DNA of 64,000 nt from Mesostigma viride (GCA_009746045.1 RPFO01001113.1:64501-128500), one strand, 5' to 3'. Shown: positions 19,370-31,371, numbered from the stretch's first letter. Numbers and translations are program-made. The notes: a model not told the origin generated them from the letters alone.

Positions 19370-19968
19370 GGCTGAACCACAGTTCAGCCACAGTTTCGTT
19401 AACTGCTACCCCCGCTGACTGATCAGCAATCTCCATGAACTCAACCGCCCGTAGGAGGTCGCAGGGGTTGTCATCTATCTCTGCCTCGCCCTCGCCCGGA
19501 AGCCAAGGGAACACCTCCCGAAGGCAGGAGCGGCCCACAGGGGTAGACAGGTAAGAAAACACCCGGGGGCACTCAAGGATAGCGGTTATCTGCCCCAAGG
19601 CCGGACAGCGCGATCCACAACCGAGAAGGCAATGTCCGGCATCGTCGAGCCCATGCATGCACGACTAGCTGGTGAGGATCGTGGGGGTCTGGGCCGAACC
19701 ACGCGACCCCAAAGAGGGCGGCCCTGACTAATGCCGCATGATGAGCCTGGAGGGCAGGCTGAACAGGTCCACCAGGATAACACGAACGGGAGACCCATCG
19801 GCCCGGAAGGGCCTCGAAATACAACTCTGGGTCAGGCGGTGGAGGGGAAGGCGGCTGGCTCTCCGACGGAGGGGTAGGTTCCATGATGGCTGCGGAGGGG
19901 AGGGGACCACCCAACCACCCAACAAATAACAATAGCAGGCATACGATAAGGGAAGGGCCGGTTGCCAA
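19362..19968 (-). CDS. ORF immediately downstream of gypsy Pol, hydrophobic N-terminus
   Basis: Directly after the Pol stop codon TAG the same frame stays open for about 130 codons (19968-19573). A second frame (19658-19362) continues with natural-looking sequence containing several Cys, suggesting a frameshift near 19650. The opening residues include a strongly hydrophobic run (LIVCLLLLFVGWLGG) followed by a Pro-rich stretch, like a signal peptide or membrane anchor. There is no ATG before the hydrophobic run, so it would need stop-codon readthrough, splicing or a non-ATG start. An envelope-like role is only a possibility. Confidence 0.4.
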
Positions 19969-20785
19969 CTAGAGCTGGTGTAGGGTTTTGTACTCCTGCA
20001 GCAAGCGGCTACAACCATCTAACTCACTCTCTGTGTACCATACTTTATCTACCTCACTACGAGCATACATCCATTTCACCTTATACTGGCGCTGAGTACC
20101 GCGGCCCTTTTTAATATCCCTATGGGCCACGATACTCTCTACCTCGTCCTCTACTTCACCAGTATCAGGATTATGCTCTAAAGGGGCAGGAGCTAACTCT
20201 CTACCAGCGCGAACGTGCTTTGGTGATAAAGCTTCAGCTGGCTTCTATGGAAGGTGTTAGAATGGGTCTGCCAAGAGGTAGGGATATCTATTTTATATAA
20301 GAAATTACCTACTCTTGACAACACACGGAAGGGTCCTAAGAAGGCGGGCCTAAGTTTCACCTTAAGTTCTGCTTCGAACTTGTGAGCAAATCGGCCAACA
20401 CGAGGGCCTTCTACTAAAACTAAATCTCCTATATCTATTTCAGGCGCTCTTCTATCTAAGGAGGCACGCAACCTGGCAAGGTACTTGGCCTGAGCCCTAT
20501 GGTACCCTGAGATGGCGTGGTCATGTGCATTTTTCATTTTATCTAGTAAGGCATGCACACCTTCTACGGTATCCCGGGACACATCGTCCCTGTCCCGTAA
20601 GGGACTAGCTAAGAGAGAGGTAGGGGTAAAAGGCTGTCTACCTGTATCTAGGAAGAAAGGCGTATAGCCATGCGCAGCCTGAGGGCAATTGTTAAGGGAG
20701 AACTCTACCAAGCATAGATAATCCTCCCAATCACTCCCAGAGCCATTAACATAGTGCCTCAGCGCTTCTTCCACTACCCTATTAA
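19969..20785 (-). pseudogene. Gypsy Pol C-terminus: integrase end and chromodomain
   Basis: The frame 20785-20193 carries the C-terminal integrase core (NRVVEEALRHYV, EFSLNN, GYTPFFLDTGRQP) and the basic GPFRVLSRVGNFLYKID domain. After a frameshift near 20200 a chromodomain follows (VESIVAHR, RQYKVKW, VWYTESEL), ending at a TAG near 19969. Chromodomains guide chromovirus integration to marked chromatin. The segment is separated from the rest of integrase by the TTAA element at 20786-22669. Confidence 0.85.
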
Positions 20786-22669
20786 GGGGAGGTGGCACCC
20801 CAAAACCCTTAAAAATTGAACTATGGTAATAACACTTGAAATTCATTTGCACAATGCTGAAATATGATTGCGGGCACTAAATAAGATCTCTTGTGAGTTG
20901 TCCATGCACTTGTTGGGGGTACTACCCCCAAGTATACGCCAATATTGCGCTATAAATAGAAAAAGACGCTAATTAGGGCTGGGTATGCCCCAGCCAATGC
21001 ACACATTTGTTGGCAACCAAAAATCAACCATTTGTAGTTCCCTGAGTGTGTAGCTTGCTGAGCTATTTACATCATGGAAATGGCAAAACCTTGAACAGTT
21101 ATTAATTTTCCCGCAAAACAGGTCTTTTTTTACCGGACATTGGGAATAAATGTATCATAAACACTTAATTGGGCCACAAAATCAAGCGAAAATCCGGCTA
21201 ACAGGGGGACAGCAGTGGTCCAAGTCCCAGGTCATTCCGACAAGTCTAGCTCAAGTTATAAGGTTTTGCGTGCTAAAACCTGAACATACGCTAAATGAGG
21301 TTTTTCTGTGTATAAGGCCACCTAGACATCATGTTTTCCATCCAAGAAGCCAAAAAACATGCCCAACTCGATCACACAACATAAGAAAAGGCTGGGCACC
21401 TCATCTGCCCTCCCCTGCCCTCAGCATGGCCAGCCTTGCCAGCGTGCGCATAGCAACACCATCGCTAGGCATACACGCACCAAGAGAGCATACACTATGC
21501 TCAGCCCAAGGTTACCATGTAAATTTATGCCAAGAACTCAGCAAGTATACGTGTAAAAACCTTAGAAAGACTGCCCAAGCAATAGAGGCAACTGCAGCCT
21601 GCAAACTTGGCAGCAAATCATACATGTTGTCTGCCAACCATTCACATCCTATCCAGCTTGCCTTGCTGCACACATAGCAGGGAAGTCTTAATGGTCATAG
21701 CTCAAGGAAAGCAATATAAACACCTATCTAATGCAATGCCACTCATGCAGTATGGCCAGCAAAAGAACCACTCTCACCTTCCTTTCCAATATGGCAATTT
21801 GCTAAGAAGCTGATGCCAGCTTGTTAGCCTCTAGGCACATGCCGGATGTCGTTACTAAAACAGGCGTGTCAGATCCGGCACATAACAAAGCGTCTGAGCA
21901 AGCTCATGTCCAAAGGATTATGGAAAACAAATGTCAACACATTACCAACAACTTGACCTCGGCGCATTTAGCATGCCAGCCACAAACTACACGAAATTGT
22001 ACGAAATTGCTAGGAATCTGACGATGCAACCGAAAGAAATGGAGCGCTTCCTGCAGGGAAACTGCCCGAAAAAAAGGCGAAAGGCCGACGTCAATGCACC
22101 TGCCTGCGTGGAAATGTTTCATGCATAAACTGGCACGCAAGCTCGAACAATAAAAGACATCAGCCATTGATCAGGCGAACAAGGAAGGTGCGCCTTCCGT
22201 GAATACGTCGAAGGCGACATGCGCAGGCCTGCGTAGGTTCTTACCTTGAATGCCGGAAATGTAAAAGAAACCGGGAAGCTTCGGCACAAACTCGACAACG
22301 CCATTAAGTAAGCTTCATAATCGGTCTTTAGAGCCTACGTCGCCTCACAATAGCTGCCGTAAACCTGCATTAAATTTCATGATCCGCAAGAGAAATTATA
22401 TCCTGGACCCCCGCGCCCGTAGCCGTTCGAGAAATTAGCGATATTGCAAACCGTAAACTTTCCGCCATGAAATGAGGTCATCAACTAATCTTCTGCGAAA
22501 TTCAAGCATTTTTTCTAGCTGTTTACGTGCCATATCGATTAATATTGCATAAAGGCATGCCGCCATGGCCACCTCCGCGAGTGTTGAGCGGTCCGGGCAC
22601 ACATTATACACCGTACGGACGGTACCGCGAATTTTTTGGCGCGGAAAATATTCGGCGCGCCACGTCCCC
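20786..22669. mobile_element. 1.88-kb TTAA-flanked DNA element in gypsy integrase
   Basis: TTAA occurs at 20782-20785 and 22670-22673; between them the ends GGGGAGGTGGCACCCC and (inverted) GGGGACGTGGCGCGCC match at 13 of 16 positions. Removing it joins the integrase reading frame perfectly (VERLNRVVEE). TTAA duplication is typical of piggyBac-type transposition, although the GGGG terminus is unlike the usual CCC start. The longest frame inside (21150-21677) resembles no transposase, so the element is probably non-autonomous. Confidence 0.8.
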
Positions 22670-24318
22670 TTAAGACGCTCTACTAAATGAGAGGAGGAGG
22701 AGTGGTAGGCAGTACCGAACGTAACCTTGGTACCGATAGCAGCGAAAAACTGCTGCCAAAAGTCGGAGGTAAATAGCTTATCTTTATCACTAATAAACTG
22801 CCTACTCAAACCATGATATCTATAGACGTTATTAAGGTATAGGCGTGCGCAATCGCGTGCGGTGAGTTCTAAGGGACACGGCACGAGATGACACATACGG
22901 GTAAAACGATCTACAAACACAAGGATCTGGGCGTTACCTCTATCATTCTTCCTAAAAGGTCCTACAAAATCCATCATAATGGAGTCCCACGGCATGATGG
23001 GATCAGGTAGGGTCCTAGGTTCTGCTATCTGTCCTACATTGTTGGGTTTCATCTCCTGGCAAGATTGACAGGTCCTAACATACTCATCTACATCTTTTAA
23101 AAGGGAAGGCCAGTAGTAAGAGCGGGCTACTAAGTCCCGTACCCGTTTACCACCCTGATGAGCAGCTAAGTCATGCAACTCAAAGAGCAAGGAGGAGCGA
23201 CAGATAGGAGGGACATACAGGCGCCATTGAGGGGGAGAGTCTGCTATCTGCACATACAAAAATCCACCTACAAATTTACAAGGGTGCTTGCCAAACTGTT
23301 GGGGATGGGTGGCAATGGCAGCTAAAGCTTCCGGCTCAGTGGCCGTAAATCTACTAATAAGGCGTTCAAGATCAGAGGTAGGCATCGCTACAGAGGTATC
23401 CAGAACAGGTTTAAAGAGGTCTCCTACCGCCTTGCCGAAGAGAAGGGGAGGTCCTAGAGGGACTATGTTATCATAAGACTTTCCTGACCTAGTCGCTATG
23501 TGGCTAAGCGGTATAGAAATTTTATTTTTCCCCTCCCCCCCCACCGAGACCACAGGAAGGGCCTCACACGGGAGAGAGATTCCTACGTGAGAAAGAAGAT
23601 CAAGCATGCGAACAGCTGTATGAAAGAGATAGGCATAGGATTCATCATCAGGTTGTTCACCATAAGGGATTACACCCATAGTAGTAGGAACTAGAGTAGT
23701 ATTGAGAACATCCAAGTCCTCGAAAAAGGAGTAATCTGCGCGACGGGAGAGTGCATCAGGTACTATGTTATCTACACCCTTAACATACTGAAGTTTAAAA
23801 GGGGAAAACTGTGCTAAAAACTCCATCCAGCGCGCTTGATGAGGGGTAAGGTTGGGTTGGGAGAGAAGATGGGTAAGGGGGCGGTGATCCGTTTGGATAA
23901 CTAATCTACAAGGATCTATCTCACAGGGTTCATTCAGGCAAACATCAAATTGGGCACCTTTAAGAAAGTGCTGCCACGCGTGGCAACAATACACCACCGC
24001 TAAGAGTTCCTGCTGGTGTACTGGATAGTTACGCTCCGCAGGGAGCATTGTCCTGGAGATATACTCAATTGGCTGTAAGCCCTGACCCTGATCCTGGAGA
24101 AGGACGCCCCCTATAGCTACCTTACTAGCGTCTGTAGCTACCACAAAGGGTTTAGTAGTATCCGGTAGGATGAGTACGGGAGGAGAGAGGAGTAGGGATT
24201 TTAGACACTGAAAAGCCGACTGACATTCACTACTCCAGACAAAGGGGATATCCTTCTTTAATAAATGATTAATAGGGGCTGCTATAGTTGCGAAACGCGG
24301 GATAAAACGCCTATAGTA
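22670..24318 (-). pseudogene. Gypsy Pol: RT end, RNase H, integrase core
   Basis: Begins with the conserved YYRRFIPRF segment at the end of RT, then RNase H (VVATDASKVAIGGVLLQD, QTDHRPLTHL, DALSRRADY). The integrase zinc-binding region follows (HDLAAHQGGKR..CQSCQ) and the catalytic core (MMDFVGPF, ISDKDKLFTS). The third acidic residue lies by the junction with the TTAA element. The N-terminal residues of the open frame (before YYRRF) belong to the PAT-like insertion and not to this protein. Confidence 0.9.
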
Positions 24319-24750
24319 TCGTGGTTCTCTGAACATAGTTTCTTTATAGTGAGATGGAAGGGTAGCCGCTATAGCTAGGTTATTGGGTTCACGTGACATA
24401 CCTTTTGAGGCCGGTGCGGCCTGATCCGGATCAGTCGTGGCCAAAGCTTTGGCCAGTTTTTCTTGGCCAGGTGGCAGGAGCTACGTTGAGATATAAACCT
24501 GCCACTGTCTAGGTTTCTTGGCTCATGGCGTAGTGATTAACTAGATCTAGATTCTTTCTCTCACGCAATATGTGACCTAATAGCCCCGGCAGCCTTACGT
24601 AAGCTGCCGGCAATTAGAACGCCACATTGCGTCATTTGTTCAGACGCAACATTTGCGTGGCGAAAAAATGCCGTCCGGGCCAAGGCCGCATGACACGCAA
24701 AAAAGGACAAAAACAAACCCACCTAGCTAAGGTCGGCCTCTTTTCTTTTC
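24319..24750 (+). repeat. A1 repeat of the PAT-like element
   Basis: Begins TCGTGGTTCTCTGAACATAG and ends CTCTTTTCTTTTC. Repeated in full at 29223-29654. It would contain the promoter; a palindromic CCGGCAGCCTTACGTAAGC stretch lies near 24585-24610. Confidence 0.9.
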
Positions 24751-24837
24751 ACGAGGGCGGCGACAGCAAGCCAGGGGAAACGAACCTCTGGTTTGACGAA
24801 CCTGTACTGTCGGAGCCATTTTTGGCCCTGAGCAGCA

Positions 24838-25892
24838 ATGCCGAAGGGGCGCAAAGCTACAGGAGGGCAGGCAGCGCGCGGGGAGGACGGGACGCCCACA
24901 CCGCGGGCTGCTGCCGCCAGTCACGCGCCAGTCGCCTTCAGCGCCAAAAAGAAGCAGCTCGCCACTCTGCTCGCCAAGTGCATCAGCCCCGCAGAGGCGG
25001 TGGGGGCAGTCGAGCAGGTCTTCGGTGCCGAGGACTGGGTGACGGACGCCAGCTCGTGGAGCTCGAGCCAGCTGAAGTCTGTCGTGCAGTTGCTGGCCGA
25101 TCACGTTGATGTTGGCGACGTGTTGGACGCACGTGACCCAAACGGAACGTTGGTGGCAAAACTGCTGGCCGTGGCAGATCTCGCGGCGGACGAGGAGGAG
25201 GATCAGGCGCTGCCACCAACGACACCTGCGCAGCGAAAAATGGCCAAGCCGAAAGGCGCGGCCAAGGTTTCGGCAGGTGGGGGGGCTGTCGGAAAGGAAA
25301 TGAGGGCGAGGTTGGCGACATTCGTTGGGGCACCTCCGGAAACCGAAAATCAGGACGACGAGGAGGACGAGGAGGGGGAGGTCGCAGCCGAGAAATTCAT
25401 GCAAGGTTTGAAGGCAGCGCTGGGAGGAATGGAGGGGGCGGGAAGCCACTTCAAGGCCTCGAAAGGGGTGGCGCTGCCAAGCCGAGCCAAGAGCGTGAAA
25501 TATCGGGTTTCGGAGCGGGTGCTGCCGGGGGTGTTGGAGGACGCCAGCGACAATGGGATGGGAATCCGGTCGTGGGTCATGACGGTAAAGCCTGGAAATT
25601 GGCGGAACATGGAGAACAGGAAAATTGTCATGAACATTGCATTGGCCATGGACACCCTTCTCAAGGAGCTGGGCTCAGCAGCCGGGGAGCTTGTGGGCAT
25701 GGAGTACCTAATGAGGGTGGTGGCGGCCTTGCTGCAGGTGGAGGGCAAGGAGGGGGGGGGTGGAAGGTGGCCAGCCACCTCCTGCCATTGGGGGAGGAGG
25801 CTGCACTGTCAGCCACCCCGGCTGTCAAGGCAGCTCTCCAAACTGCCATCCTCTTGGACAAGCTCAGCAAGGCTCAACAAGTAGGGAAATAG
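24838..25892 (+). CDS. PAT-like element Gag-like protein
   Basis: Starts at ATG 24838. The N-terminal ~100 residues (KKKQLATLLAKCISPAEAV, DPNGTLVAKLLA) and a central acidic stretch (DDEEDEEGE) precede a globular part ending near the stop at 25892. A run of nine G at about 25752-25760 shifts the frame; the better continuation (LPLGEEAALSATPAVKAAL) is in the other frame, so the shift is either an assembly homopolymer error or a real lesion. There is no zinc knuckle. The role as structural protein is inferred from position upstream of the polymerase. Confidence 0.7.
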
Positions 25893-28800
25893 AATCCCAG
25901 CGGGACCGCTCCCTTTTCCCGCTGCCATACCCACTTAGGCCAGCGTACACCGCGTGGGGCAGGGTGAGATCGGCACGCCGGCGACAGCGTGCCACGCGCC
26001 GCCACCGCGAGTACACACTGCAATGCAAGGTAGTGCGTTGGCTTAATTGGCTGTGGGGAGGGGGGCAAGACCCTCCTCCTAACCCTAGAGGGGCGTGCTC
26101 TAAGGGGAGGGAGGAGGCCCTTGCGAGGGTCAAGAGGCACTGCACCTGGCACAGTCGCCGCGTAGGGGGCGTTGCGACAGGCCAGGAGCAAGAAGGTGCT
26201 GATGCAATATATGGGAAGCAGAATAAGTATGAACAACTGCGCGCGGACGCGGTGAGTCTACCAAAGGCGGAGGTGGCGGGGAAGGCACGGCTGCTCGACC
26301 TGTTGGCTATGCGGCCGAGCTGGCGGGAGATATATGCCAGCGAAGAGAACTGCATCAAGCCAGCGGTCGTGGCGAGCGCAAAGTATTGGAATGTGCCCAA
26401 GCCCAGCCGGGGATGCTCCATGGCTGAATGGGGCAAGCTCATGAGCCGGGCAGCGGGCGTGGGCATGGTGGCGTTCCGGGAGAGGCGGCCCAAGTGGGTG
26501 GATGGCTGCTTTGGAGTGGCCAAGGGGGTGGGTGAGCTTCGGTTCATCGTCAACAGGAAGCTGGGCAACCTGCTGTGGGTGGACCCCCCAAGATCCTGCT
26601 ACCCCACCTGGGCATCCTCGTGGAGGTCTACATCAAAGGCTGGTGCTACTGCGCCAAGAGCGACCTCGTGTCATACTACTATTCCATCGAGGTGCCCGAG
26701 TGGTGGTGGGACTACCAAGGGCTTCCTAGTGTGTGGTCGACTAGCGTAGGTCTGGCAGGGCCCAGGCGGAAGGTGTGGCCCGTGCTCAAGGTGCTGGCCA
26801 TGGGACATTCCCATGCGGTGGCGCTGGGGGAGGCCATCCATGAGATGGTGCTCTACATGACCGGTGCCCTGGATCCGAGGCGCCAGGTCAACTACCTCTC
26901 AAGCGCAGGTGAGCTCACCTTGGTGCGCGACGAGTGTGGCCAGCCACTGCGCTTGGCCATCGAGTACAAGGAGGAGCGCGCCGGGGAGCTTCAGATTGAC
27001 CTGGAAAACCCCCCTGCCCCCATGCTGTCCATCACCATTGATGACTTGGTGGCCAGCAACGGGCGGACCTGCGAGGCGGTGAACCAGCTCATCACGCGCG
27101 CTATTGAGGAAGGCTACCTCCCTAACAACCTTGTGCCGTCTAAGGAGAAGACTAAGATGGCGAGCCTGGAAGGGGACGAGCTAGAAGCCCTAGGGGTGGT
27201 GCACCGACGGAACGGCGTGCTGGAACCAACGGTCAAGCAGCTCAACCTTGTGATCGCCCACACGCAGGCTATACTCACTCGAGGCCGAGCTACGGCCGAG
27301 GGGCTGGCTGCCGTCTTGGGGCGGTGGTTGTGGCTGCAGATGTTAAGCCGCAGCTGCTTGTCCATTTGGCAGCAATGTTTCAAATTCATCAGCCTGCAAG
27401 GGTGGGGGCAGCGATCCTGGGTGCTGTGGGCCGGGGTGCGGGAGGAGTTAGAGTGTGCCCTGGCCTTGGCTCCCATGCTAAGGGTTGACCGAAGCGCACC
27501 TTTGGCCCGTGAGGTGGTTGCATCTGACGCGTCCACCTACGGGCAAGGTGTCGTGTACGCAACCATGGAGCCGGGCGATGTGACGGAGCTGGCGAGGGCA
27601 CGAGAGGTGCGGGGGTACCCGACTTTGCTCATACCAAGTGAGGTGGCCTACGCTGGCCCTAGGCCACTGAGCGCGCGGGCGCAACAAGCAATCACTAGCC
27701 AGCAATGGCGGGTTGGGGTCCGGAGTCGTTGGCGGGATCCGGGGATGCACATCAACGAGAAGGAGGTGCGGGCTGCAGTGAAGGGCGTGGAGAGGAGTGC
27801 GCGCAGCTTGGCAAACCGAGGCAAGCGGGTGGTGAGGTTGGTGGACTCCACCGCGGCGTTGGGCTGCTTGGCTAAGGGGCGGTCCTCATCCCACAAGCTC
27901 AACAAGCAGTGCCGCCGCTTGTGCGCGCTGACCCTCGCCACGGGGAGTCGTTCCCAGTGGGTGTGGACGCCGAGTGCACTTCAACCAGCCGATGGCGTTT
28001 CTCGCGGCCAATCCATGGCGACTTTCTTGGCAGGCTGGGTGCGCGACCTGACCGCGGAAGGCATCCATCCTAACCCGGGGCCCCCTGCACCTGTTAGCTA
28101 CCTTCCATTGCTAGAGGGGAAAGTAAAGCCGGCTACTTTGCTGGCCTACCGTCGTGGTCTTGATTCCCTCTTGACTTGGTGGGAGGCTGGTGGGCGGGCG
28201 GACGGGTCATCGTCACGAGCTGACACCCTTGAGGAGACATTTTGTGCGTATGTCGCCTGGGCTCATTTTCGGGGGTACAGCCGCCAAGTGTGTGTCAATG
28301 CCTTGATGGGGTTGCAACTTTATTATCCCGGTATGGTGAAGCGGTGGGACTTGGCCCGTGGCGTCCTCGCTGGGTGGAAAACACTTGTGCCCCCCCGTGC
28401 CCCTCCTCCCATTCCATGGGAGGCGGCGTTTGCACTTGCCAGCACGATGGTCATGCAAGGTCAGCGCCTTGCGGGCCTGCTGGTTGTCATCGTGTTCCGC
28501 CATTACCTGCGAATCTCGGAGGCGCTGAACCTCCGTGTTGGCCATGTGCGCCTCCAGCCTGACGTTCGGCTTGGGCCGGCTCAACGGGGCGCCCTACTGC
28601 TGAGGTCTACCAAGACCTCTAAGGGCAAGACTCAGTCAGTGGTGGTAGAAGATGTGATGTCTGAAACCATCCTCCGTCACTGCATCGCGGGTAAGCACGC
28701 TTGGGAGGCCGTGTTCCCTTTCACCTACCCGCAATTCCGGCGCATTTGGCAGGCTGCGAGTCAGGCCTTGGGGGTCGCCCAGATTTTCACCATTCACGGG

Positions 28801-29013
28801 CTGCGGCATGGAGGTGCCACTCACGATTTCCTCGCGGGTCGCAGCATGGGGGACATCCAGGGCCGGGGGCGCTGGCTTAGCAGCTCCACGGTTGCCCATT
28901 ATGTGGGCTTGCACCGCAGTTTGGAGGTGCAGCTGCCTGAGGTTATTCTTCGGGCCATGGCCGCCTGCCCCCCTCGGGCCTGGCGGGCTATTTTGAAATT
29001 GCCCTCCACCTAA
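25893..29013 (+). CDS. PAT-like element Pol: RT, RNase H, tyrosine recombinase
   Basis: The first part (about 26180-26585) carries the RT fingers (GVGELRFIVNRKLGNLLW). A run of C at about 26583-26588 moves to the 812-codon frame 26575-29013. In order this has RT motif A (SDLVSYYYSIEVP), motif B (AMGHSHAVAL) and active site TIDDLV near 27040; RNase H (ASDASTYGQGVV near 27520, VRLVDSTAAL, ADGVSRG); and a tyrosine recombinase with LRISEALNLR near 28510, HGLRHGG near 28797 and the catalytic Tyr in VAHYVG near 28895. Reverse transcriptase and recombinase are in a single frame. No adenine methyltransferase domain is seen. Confidence 0.9.
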
Positions 29014-29085
29014 TTTGGTTGTTCATTTCTCTGTCATTATGCTAGGTTCTTTGCCCCTGGCATGGATCGCCAGGGAGGGATATAA

Positions 29086-29222
29086 GGGTAAGGCTAGCCT
29101 TTGCCAAGCAATAAGTGTTCCCATGAGCATCGGCGGCCGGGATGTGGCCTGCCTTTTGTATGTGCTCCACTCATTGTTTTAATAAAGAGTCTGGTTACCC
29201 TGGAGTTCCACGGTTAATAGAA
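29086..29222 (+). repeat. B1 repeat of the PAT-like element
   Basis: 137 bp from GGGTAAGGCTAGCCTTTGCC to CGGTTAATAGAA, directly abutting A2. Contains TTTTAATAAAGAG near 29180, a possible poly(A) signal. Confidence 0.9.
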
Positions 29223-29654
29223 TCGTGGTTCTCTGAACATAGTTTCTTTATAGTGAGATGGAAGGGTAGCCGCTATAGCTAGGTTATTGGGTTCACGTGA
29301 CATACCTTTTGAGGCCGGTGCGGCCTGATCCGGATCAGTCGTGGCCAAAGCTTTGGCCAGTTTTTCTTGGCCAGGTGGCAGGAGCTACGTTGAGATATAA
29401 ACCTGCCACTGTCTAGGTTTCTTGGCTCATGGCGTAGTGATTAACTAGATCTAGATTCTTTCTCTCACGCAATATGTGACCTAATAGCCCCGGCAGCCTT
29501 ACGTAAGCTGCCGGCAATTAGAACGCCACATTGCGTCATTTGTTCAGACGCAACATTTGCGTGGCGAAAAAATGCCGTCCGGGCCAAGGCCGCATGACAC
29601 GCAAAAAAGGACAAAAACAAACCCACCTAGCTAAGGTCGGCCTCTTTTCTTTTC
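29223..29654 (+). repeat. A2 repeat of the PAT-like element
   Basis: A second full copy of the 432-bp A repeat between B1 and B2. A C-rich spacer (29655-29679) separates it from B2. Confidence 0.9.
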
Positions 29655-29679
29655 CCCCCCCCCCTCCCTGCGTGTTTGG

Positions 29680-29816
29680 GGGTAAGGCTAGCCTTTGCCA
29701 AGCAATAAGTGTTCCCATGAGCATCGGCGGCCGGGATGTGGCCTGCCTTTTGTATGTGCTCCACTCATTGTTTTAATAAAGAGTCTGGTTACCCTGGAGT
29801 TCCACGGTTAATAGAA
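29680..29816 (+). repeat. B2 repeat of the PAT-like element
   Basis: A second copy of B, ending GGTTAATAGAA exactly at the junction with gypsy RT sequence. The B-A junction (AATAGAA-TCGTGG) seen at 29222/29223 is what a circular intermediate would carry. Confidence 0.9.
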
Positions 29817-31371
29817 AGAGGCAATCCCTAGGAAACTACGTACACCTTTAACGTCGGTAGGGGTAGGCCATTCCTGAATTGACTTAGTTTTATCCGGGTC
29901 GGTAGCGACCCCGGCATCTGACAAAAAGTGTCCTAAAAATGGGACACTCCTACCAGAACGAACTTTAGCACGGCGAGCCCACAAGGAATATTCAGCCATT
30001 ATTTCTAAGACTTTCTTCAAATCACGTAGGTGCGTTTCAAAATCAGGGGAGTAAATAAGGATATCATCTAAGTAAGCCTGAGCACAAGAACGGTCGTGCT
30101 CAGATAAAGAAACAGAGGAGAAGGAAGGATCCTTTAAATCAGATGACACTTGAGGAAGGTGAGAATTACCCATAACAGGTCTAAGCACTTCATTCATTAA
30201 CATTTGAAAAGAGGCAGGAGAGTTACAGAGTCCCATAGCCGCTACTCTGAACTGGTAATGACCAAAAGGGGTAGCAAAGGCGGTTTTATGGCAATCCTCA
30301 GGCGCTATACGCAGTTGCCAAAAACCATCCGCACAATCCAGTACCGTGAAACAGGTGGAACCTTTAATTAACCTTATTAAATATATCATCAATACGAGGT
30401 AGAGGGTATTTAGACTTCACAGTAATATCATTTAACTTCCTATAATCAGTAACTAGGCGAAACTTGCCATTTGGCTTAGGGACTAACAGGACACCAGCTG
30501 AGTATAAAGGGGAGTTACTAGGCTCTATCAATTTTGCTTCTAATAGTGACACTAAAATCTGTTTTAGTTCCTTTAACTCGGTAGGGCCCATTCTATACAT
30601 CGGAGAGTGCGTAGGAACTGCACTGTCCTTGATAACTACACGGTGTAAAACAGAACGAGGAGGAGGATAAGAAGGAGTCTTTTCTTCAAAAACTTTTGAG
30701 GAATCTATCACAGCCATGTATCTTACTATTTCATTTTCAGTAAATCCCACTCCTATTGTATCCACTGTGTTTACATCTATATCCACACTATTATTAGTGA
30801 TAGGTATCTCCTGTACTTCTAACTGAAGGAACATACATAATAGGTATCCATATTCCTTTAGTTCAGATCGAAATTCATCATTGGACATTAATACTTCAGG
30901 TATAGGTCTTACAGGAGGATCAACAGGTGTAGGAGGAGTAATATCTACCAAGGATAAATTTTCTGTTCTATAATGACGTTCCGGTACCCAGTAAGAGCTA
31001 TCTGGAAACCAAATGACCATGGTATCATAATTAATAGTAATCTTATTATCCTGGTGCCAATCTAATCCTAGTAATACATCAGCGGTAGTGATAGGGCCTA
31101 TAGTGGCCGTCAGGTTGACAGTACGTCCTTGTATGACCAGGGGAAGGGACACTGTACCCGGGGAATGACTGGTGCGACCGTCAGCATAATGGACAGTGAC
31201 AGTTTTTGTGTGAGGGATAGGGACTAGTCCTAAACGCCTAACTAGGGCCTCGCTCACAAAGGAGCTAGCCGCACCGCTATCCACTAACACAGAGACGTTC
31301 AAAAGTTCATCAGCATGCAAGAAGGGGTCTACAACAGTATGGGGAACGGTTAAGCCACCATTCAAAAACAT
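29817..31371 (-). pseudogene. Gypsy Pol: protease and reverse transcriptase
   Basis: The frame 31371-30364 has a retropepsin (VLVDSGAASSFV near residue 30, LLGLDW near 98) and the start of RT (LLVPKPNGKFRLVTDYRKLN). A frameshift near 30370-30390 moves to the frame ending at 29817, with RT motif A (TVLDCADGFWQL), MGLCNSPASFQ and the active site AYLDDILIYS, then FLGH and RSFLGIAS where the PAT-like insertion cuts it. Protease matures Gag-Pol and RT copies the RNA. Confidence 0.9.

Larger units (their letters stand above)
24319..29816 (+). mobile_element. Complete PAT-like (DIRS-order) tyrosine-recombinase retroelement
   Basis: 5,498 bp with split direct repeats in the diagnostic order A1 - genes - B1 - A2 - B2: A1 24319-24750, B1 29086-29222, A2 29223-29654, B2 29680-29816. 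A1 and A2 are both 432 bp, B1 and B2 both 137 bp. It lies inside gypsy RT in the opposite orientation. Deleting it restores the canonical ASYYRRFIP with no bases gained or lost and no target duplication, as expected for integration of a circle by a tyrosine recombinase. It encodes Gag and an RT-RNase H-recombinase polyprotein. PAT-like elements are known from volvocine algae and some animals. Confidence 0.93.

Noticed and set aside
21150-21677. 175-codon ORF as the transposase of the TTAA element
   Set aside because: No DDD-type catalytic spacing, zinc finger or similarity to piggyBac transposase is visible, and composition looks non-coding.
24318-24444. N-terminal extension of the gypsy RNase H-integrase frame
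   Set aside because: These codons come from the A1 repeat of the inserted PAT-like element read on the opposite strand.
24627-25109. 160-codon frame overlapping the PAT-like Gag start, and the minus-strand frame 24727-25449
   Set aside because: Both are shadows of the Gag frame at 24838; the first also begins in the A repeat and recurs truncated at 29531.
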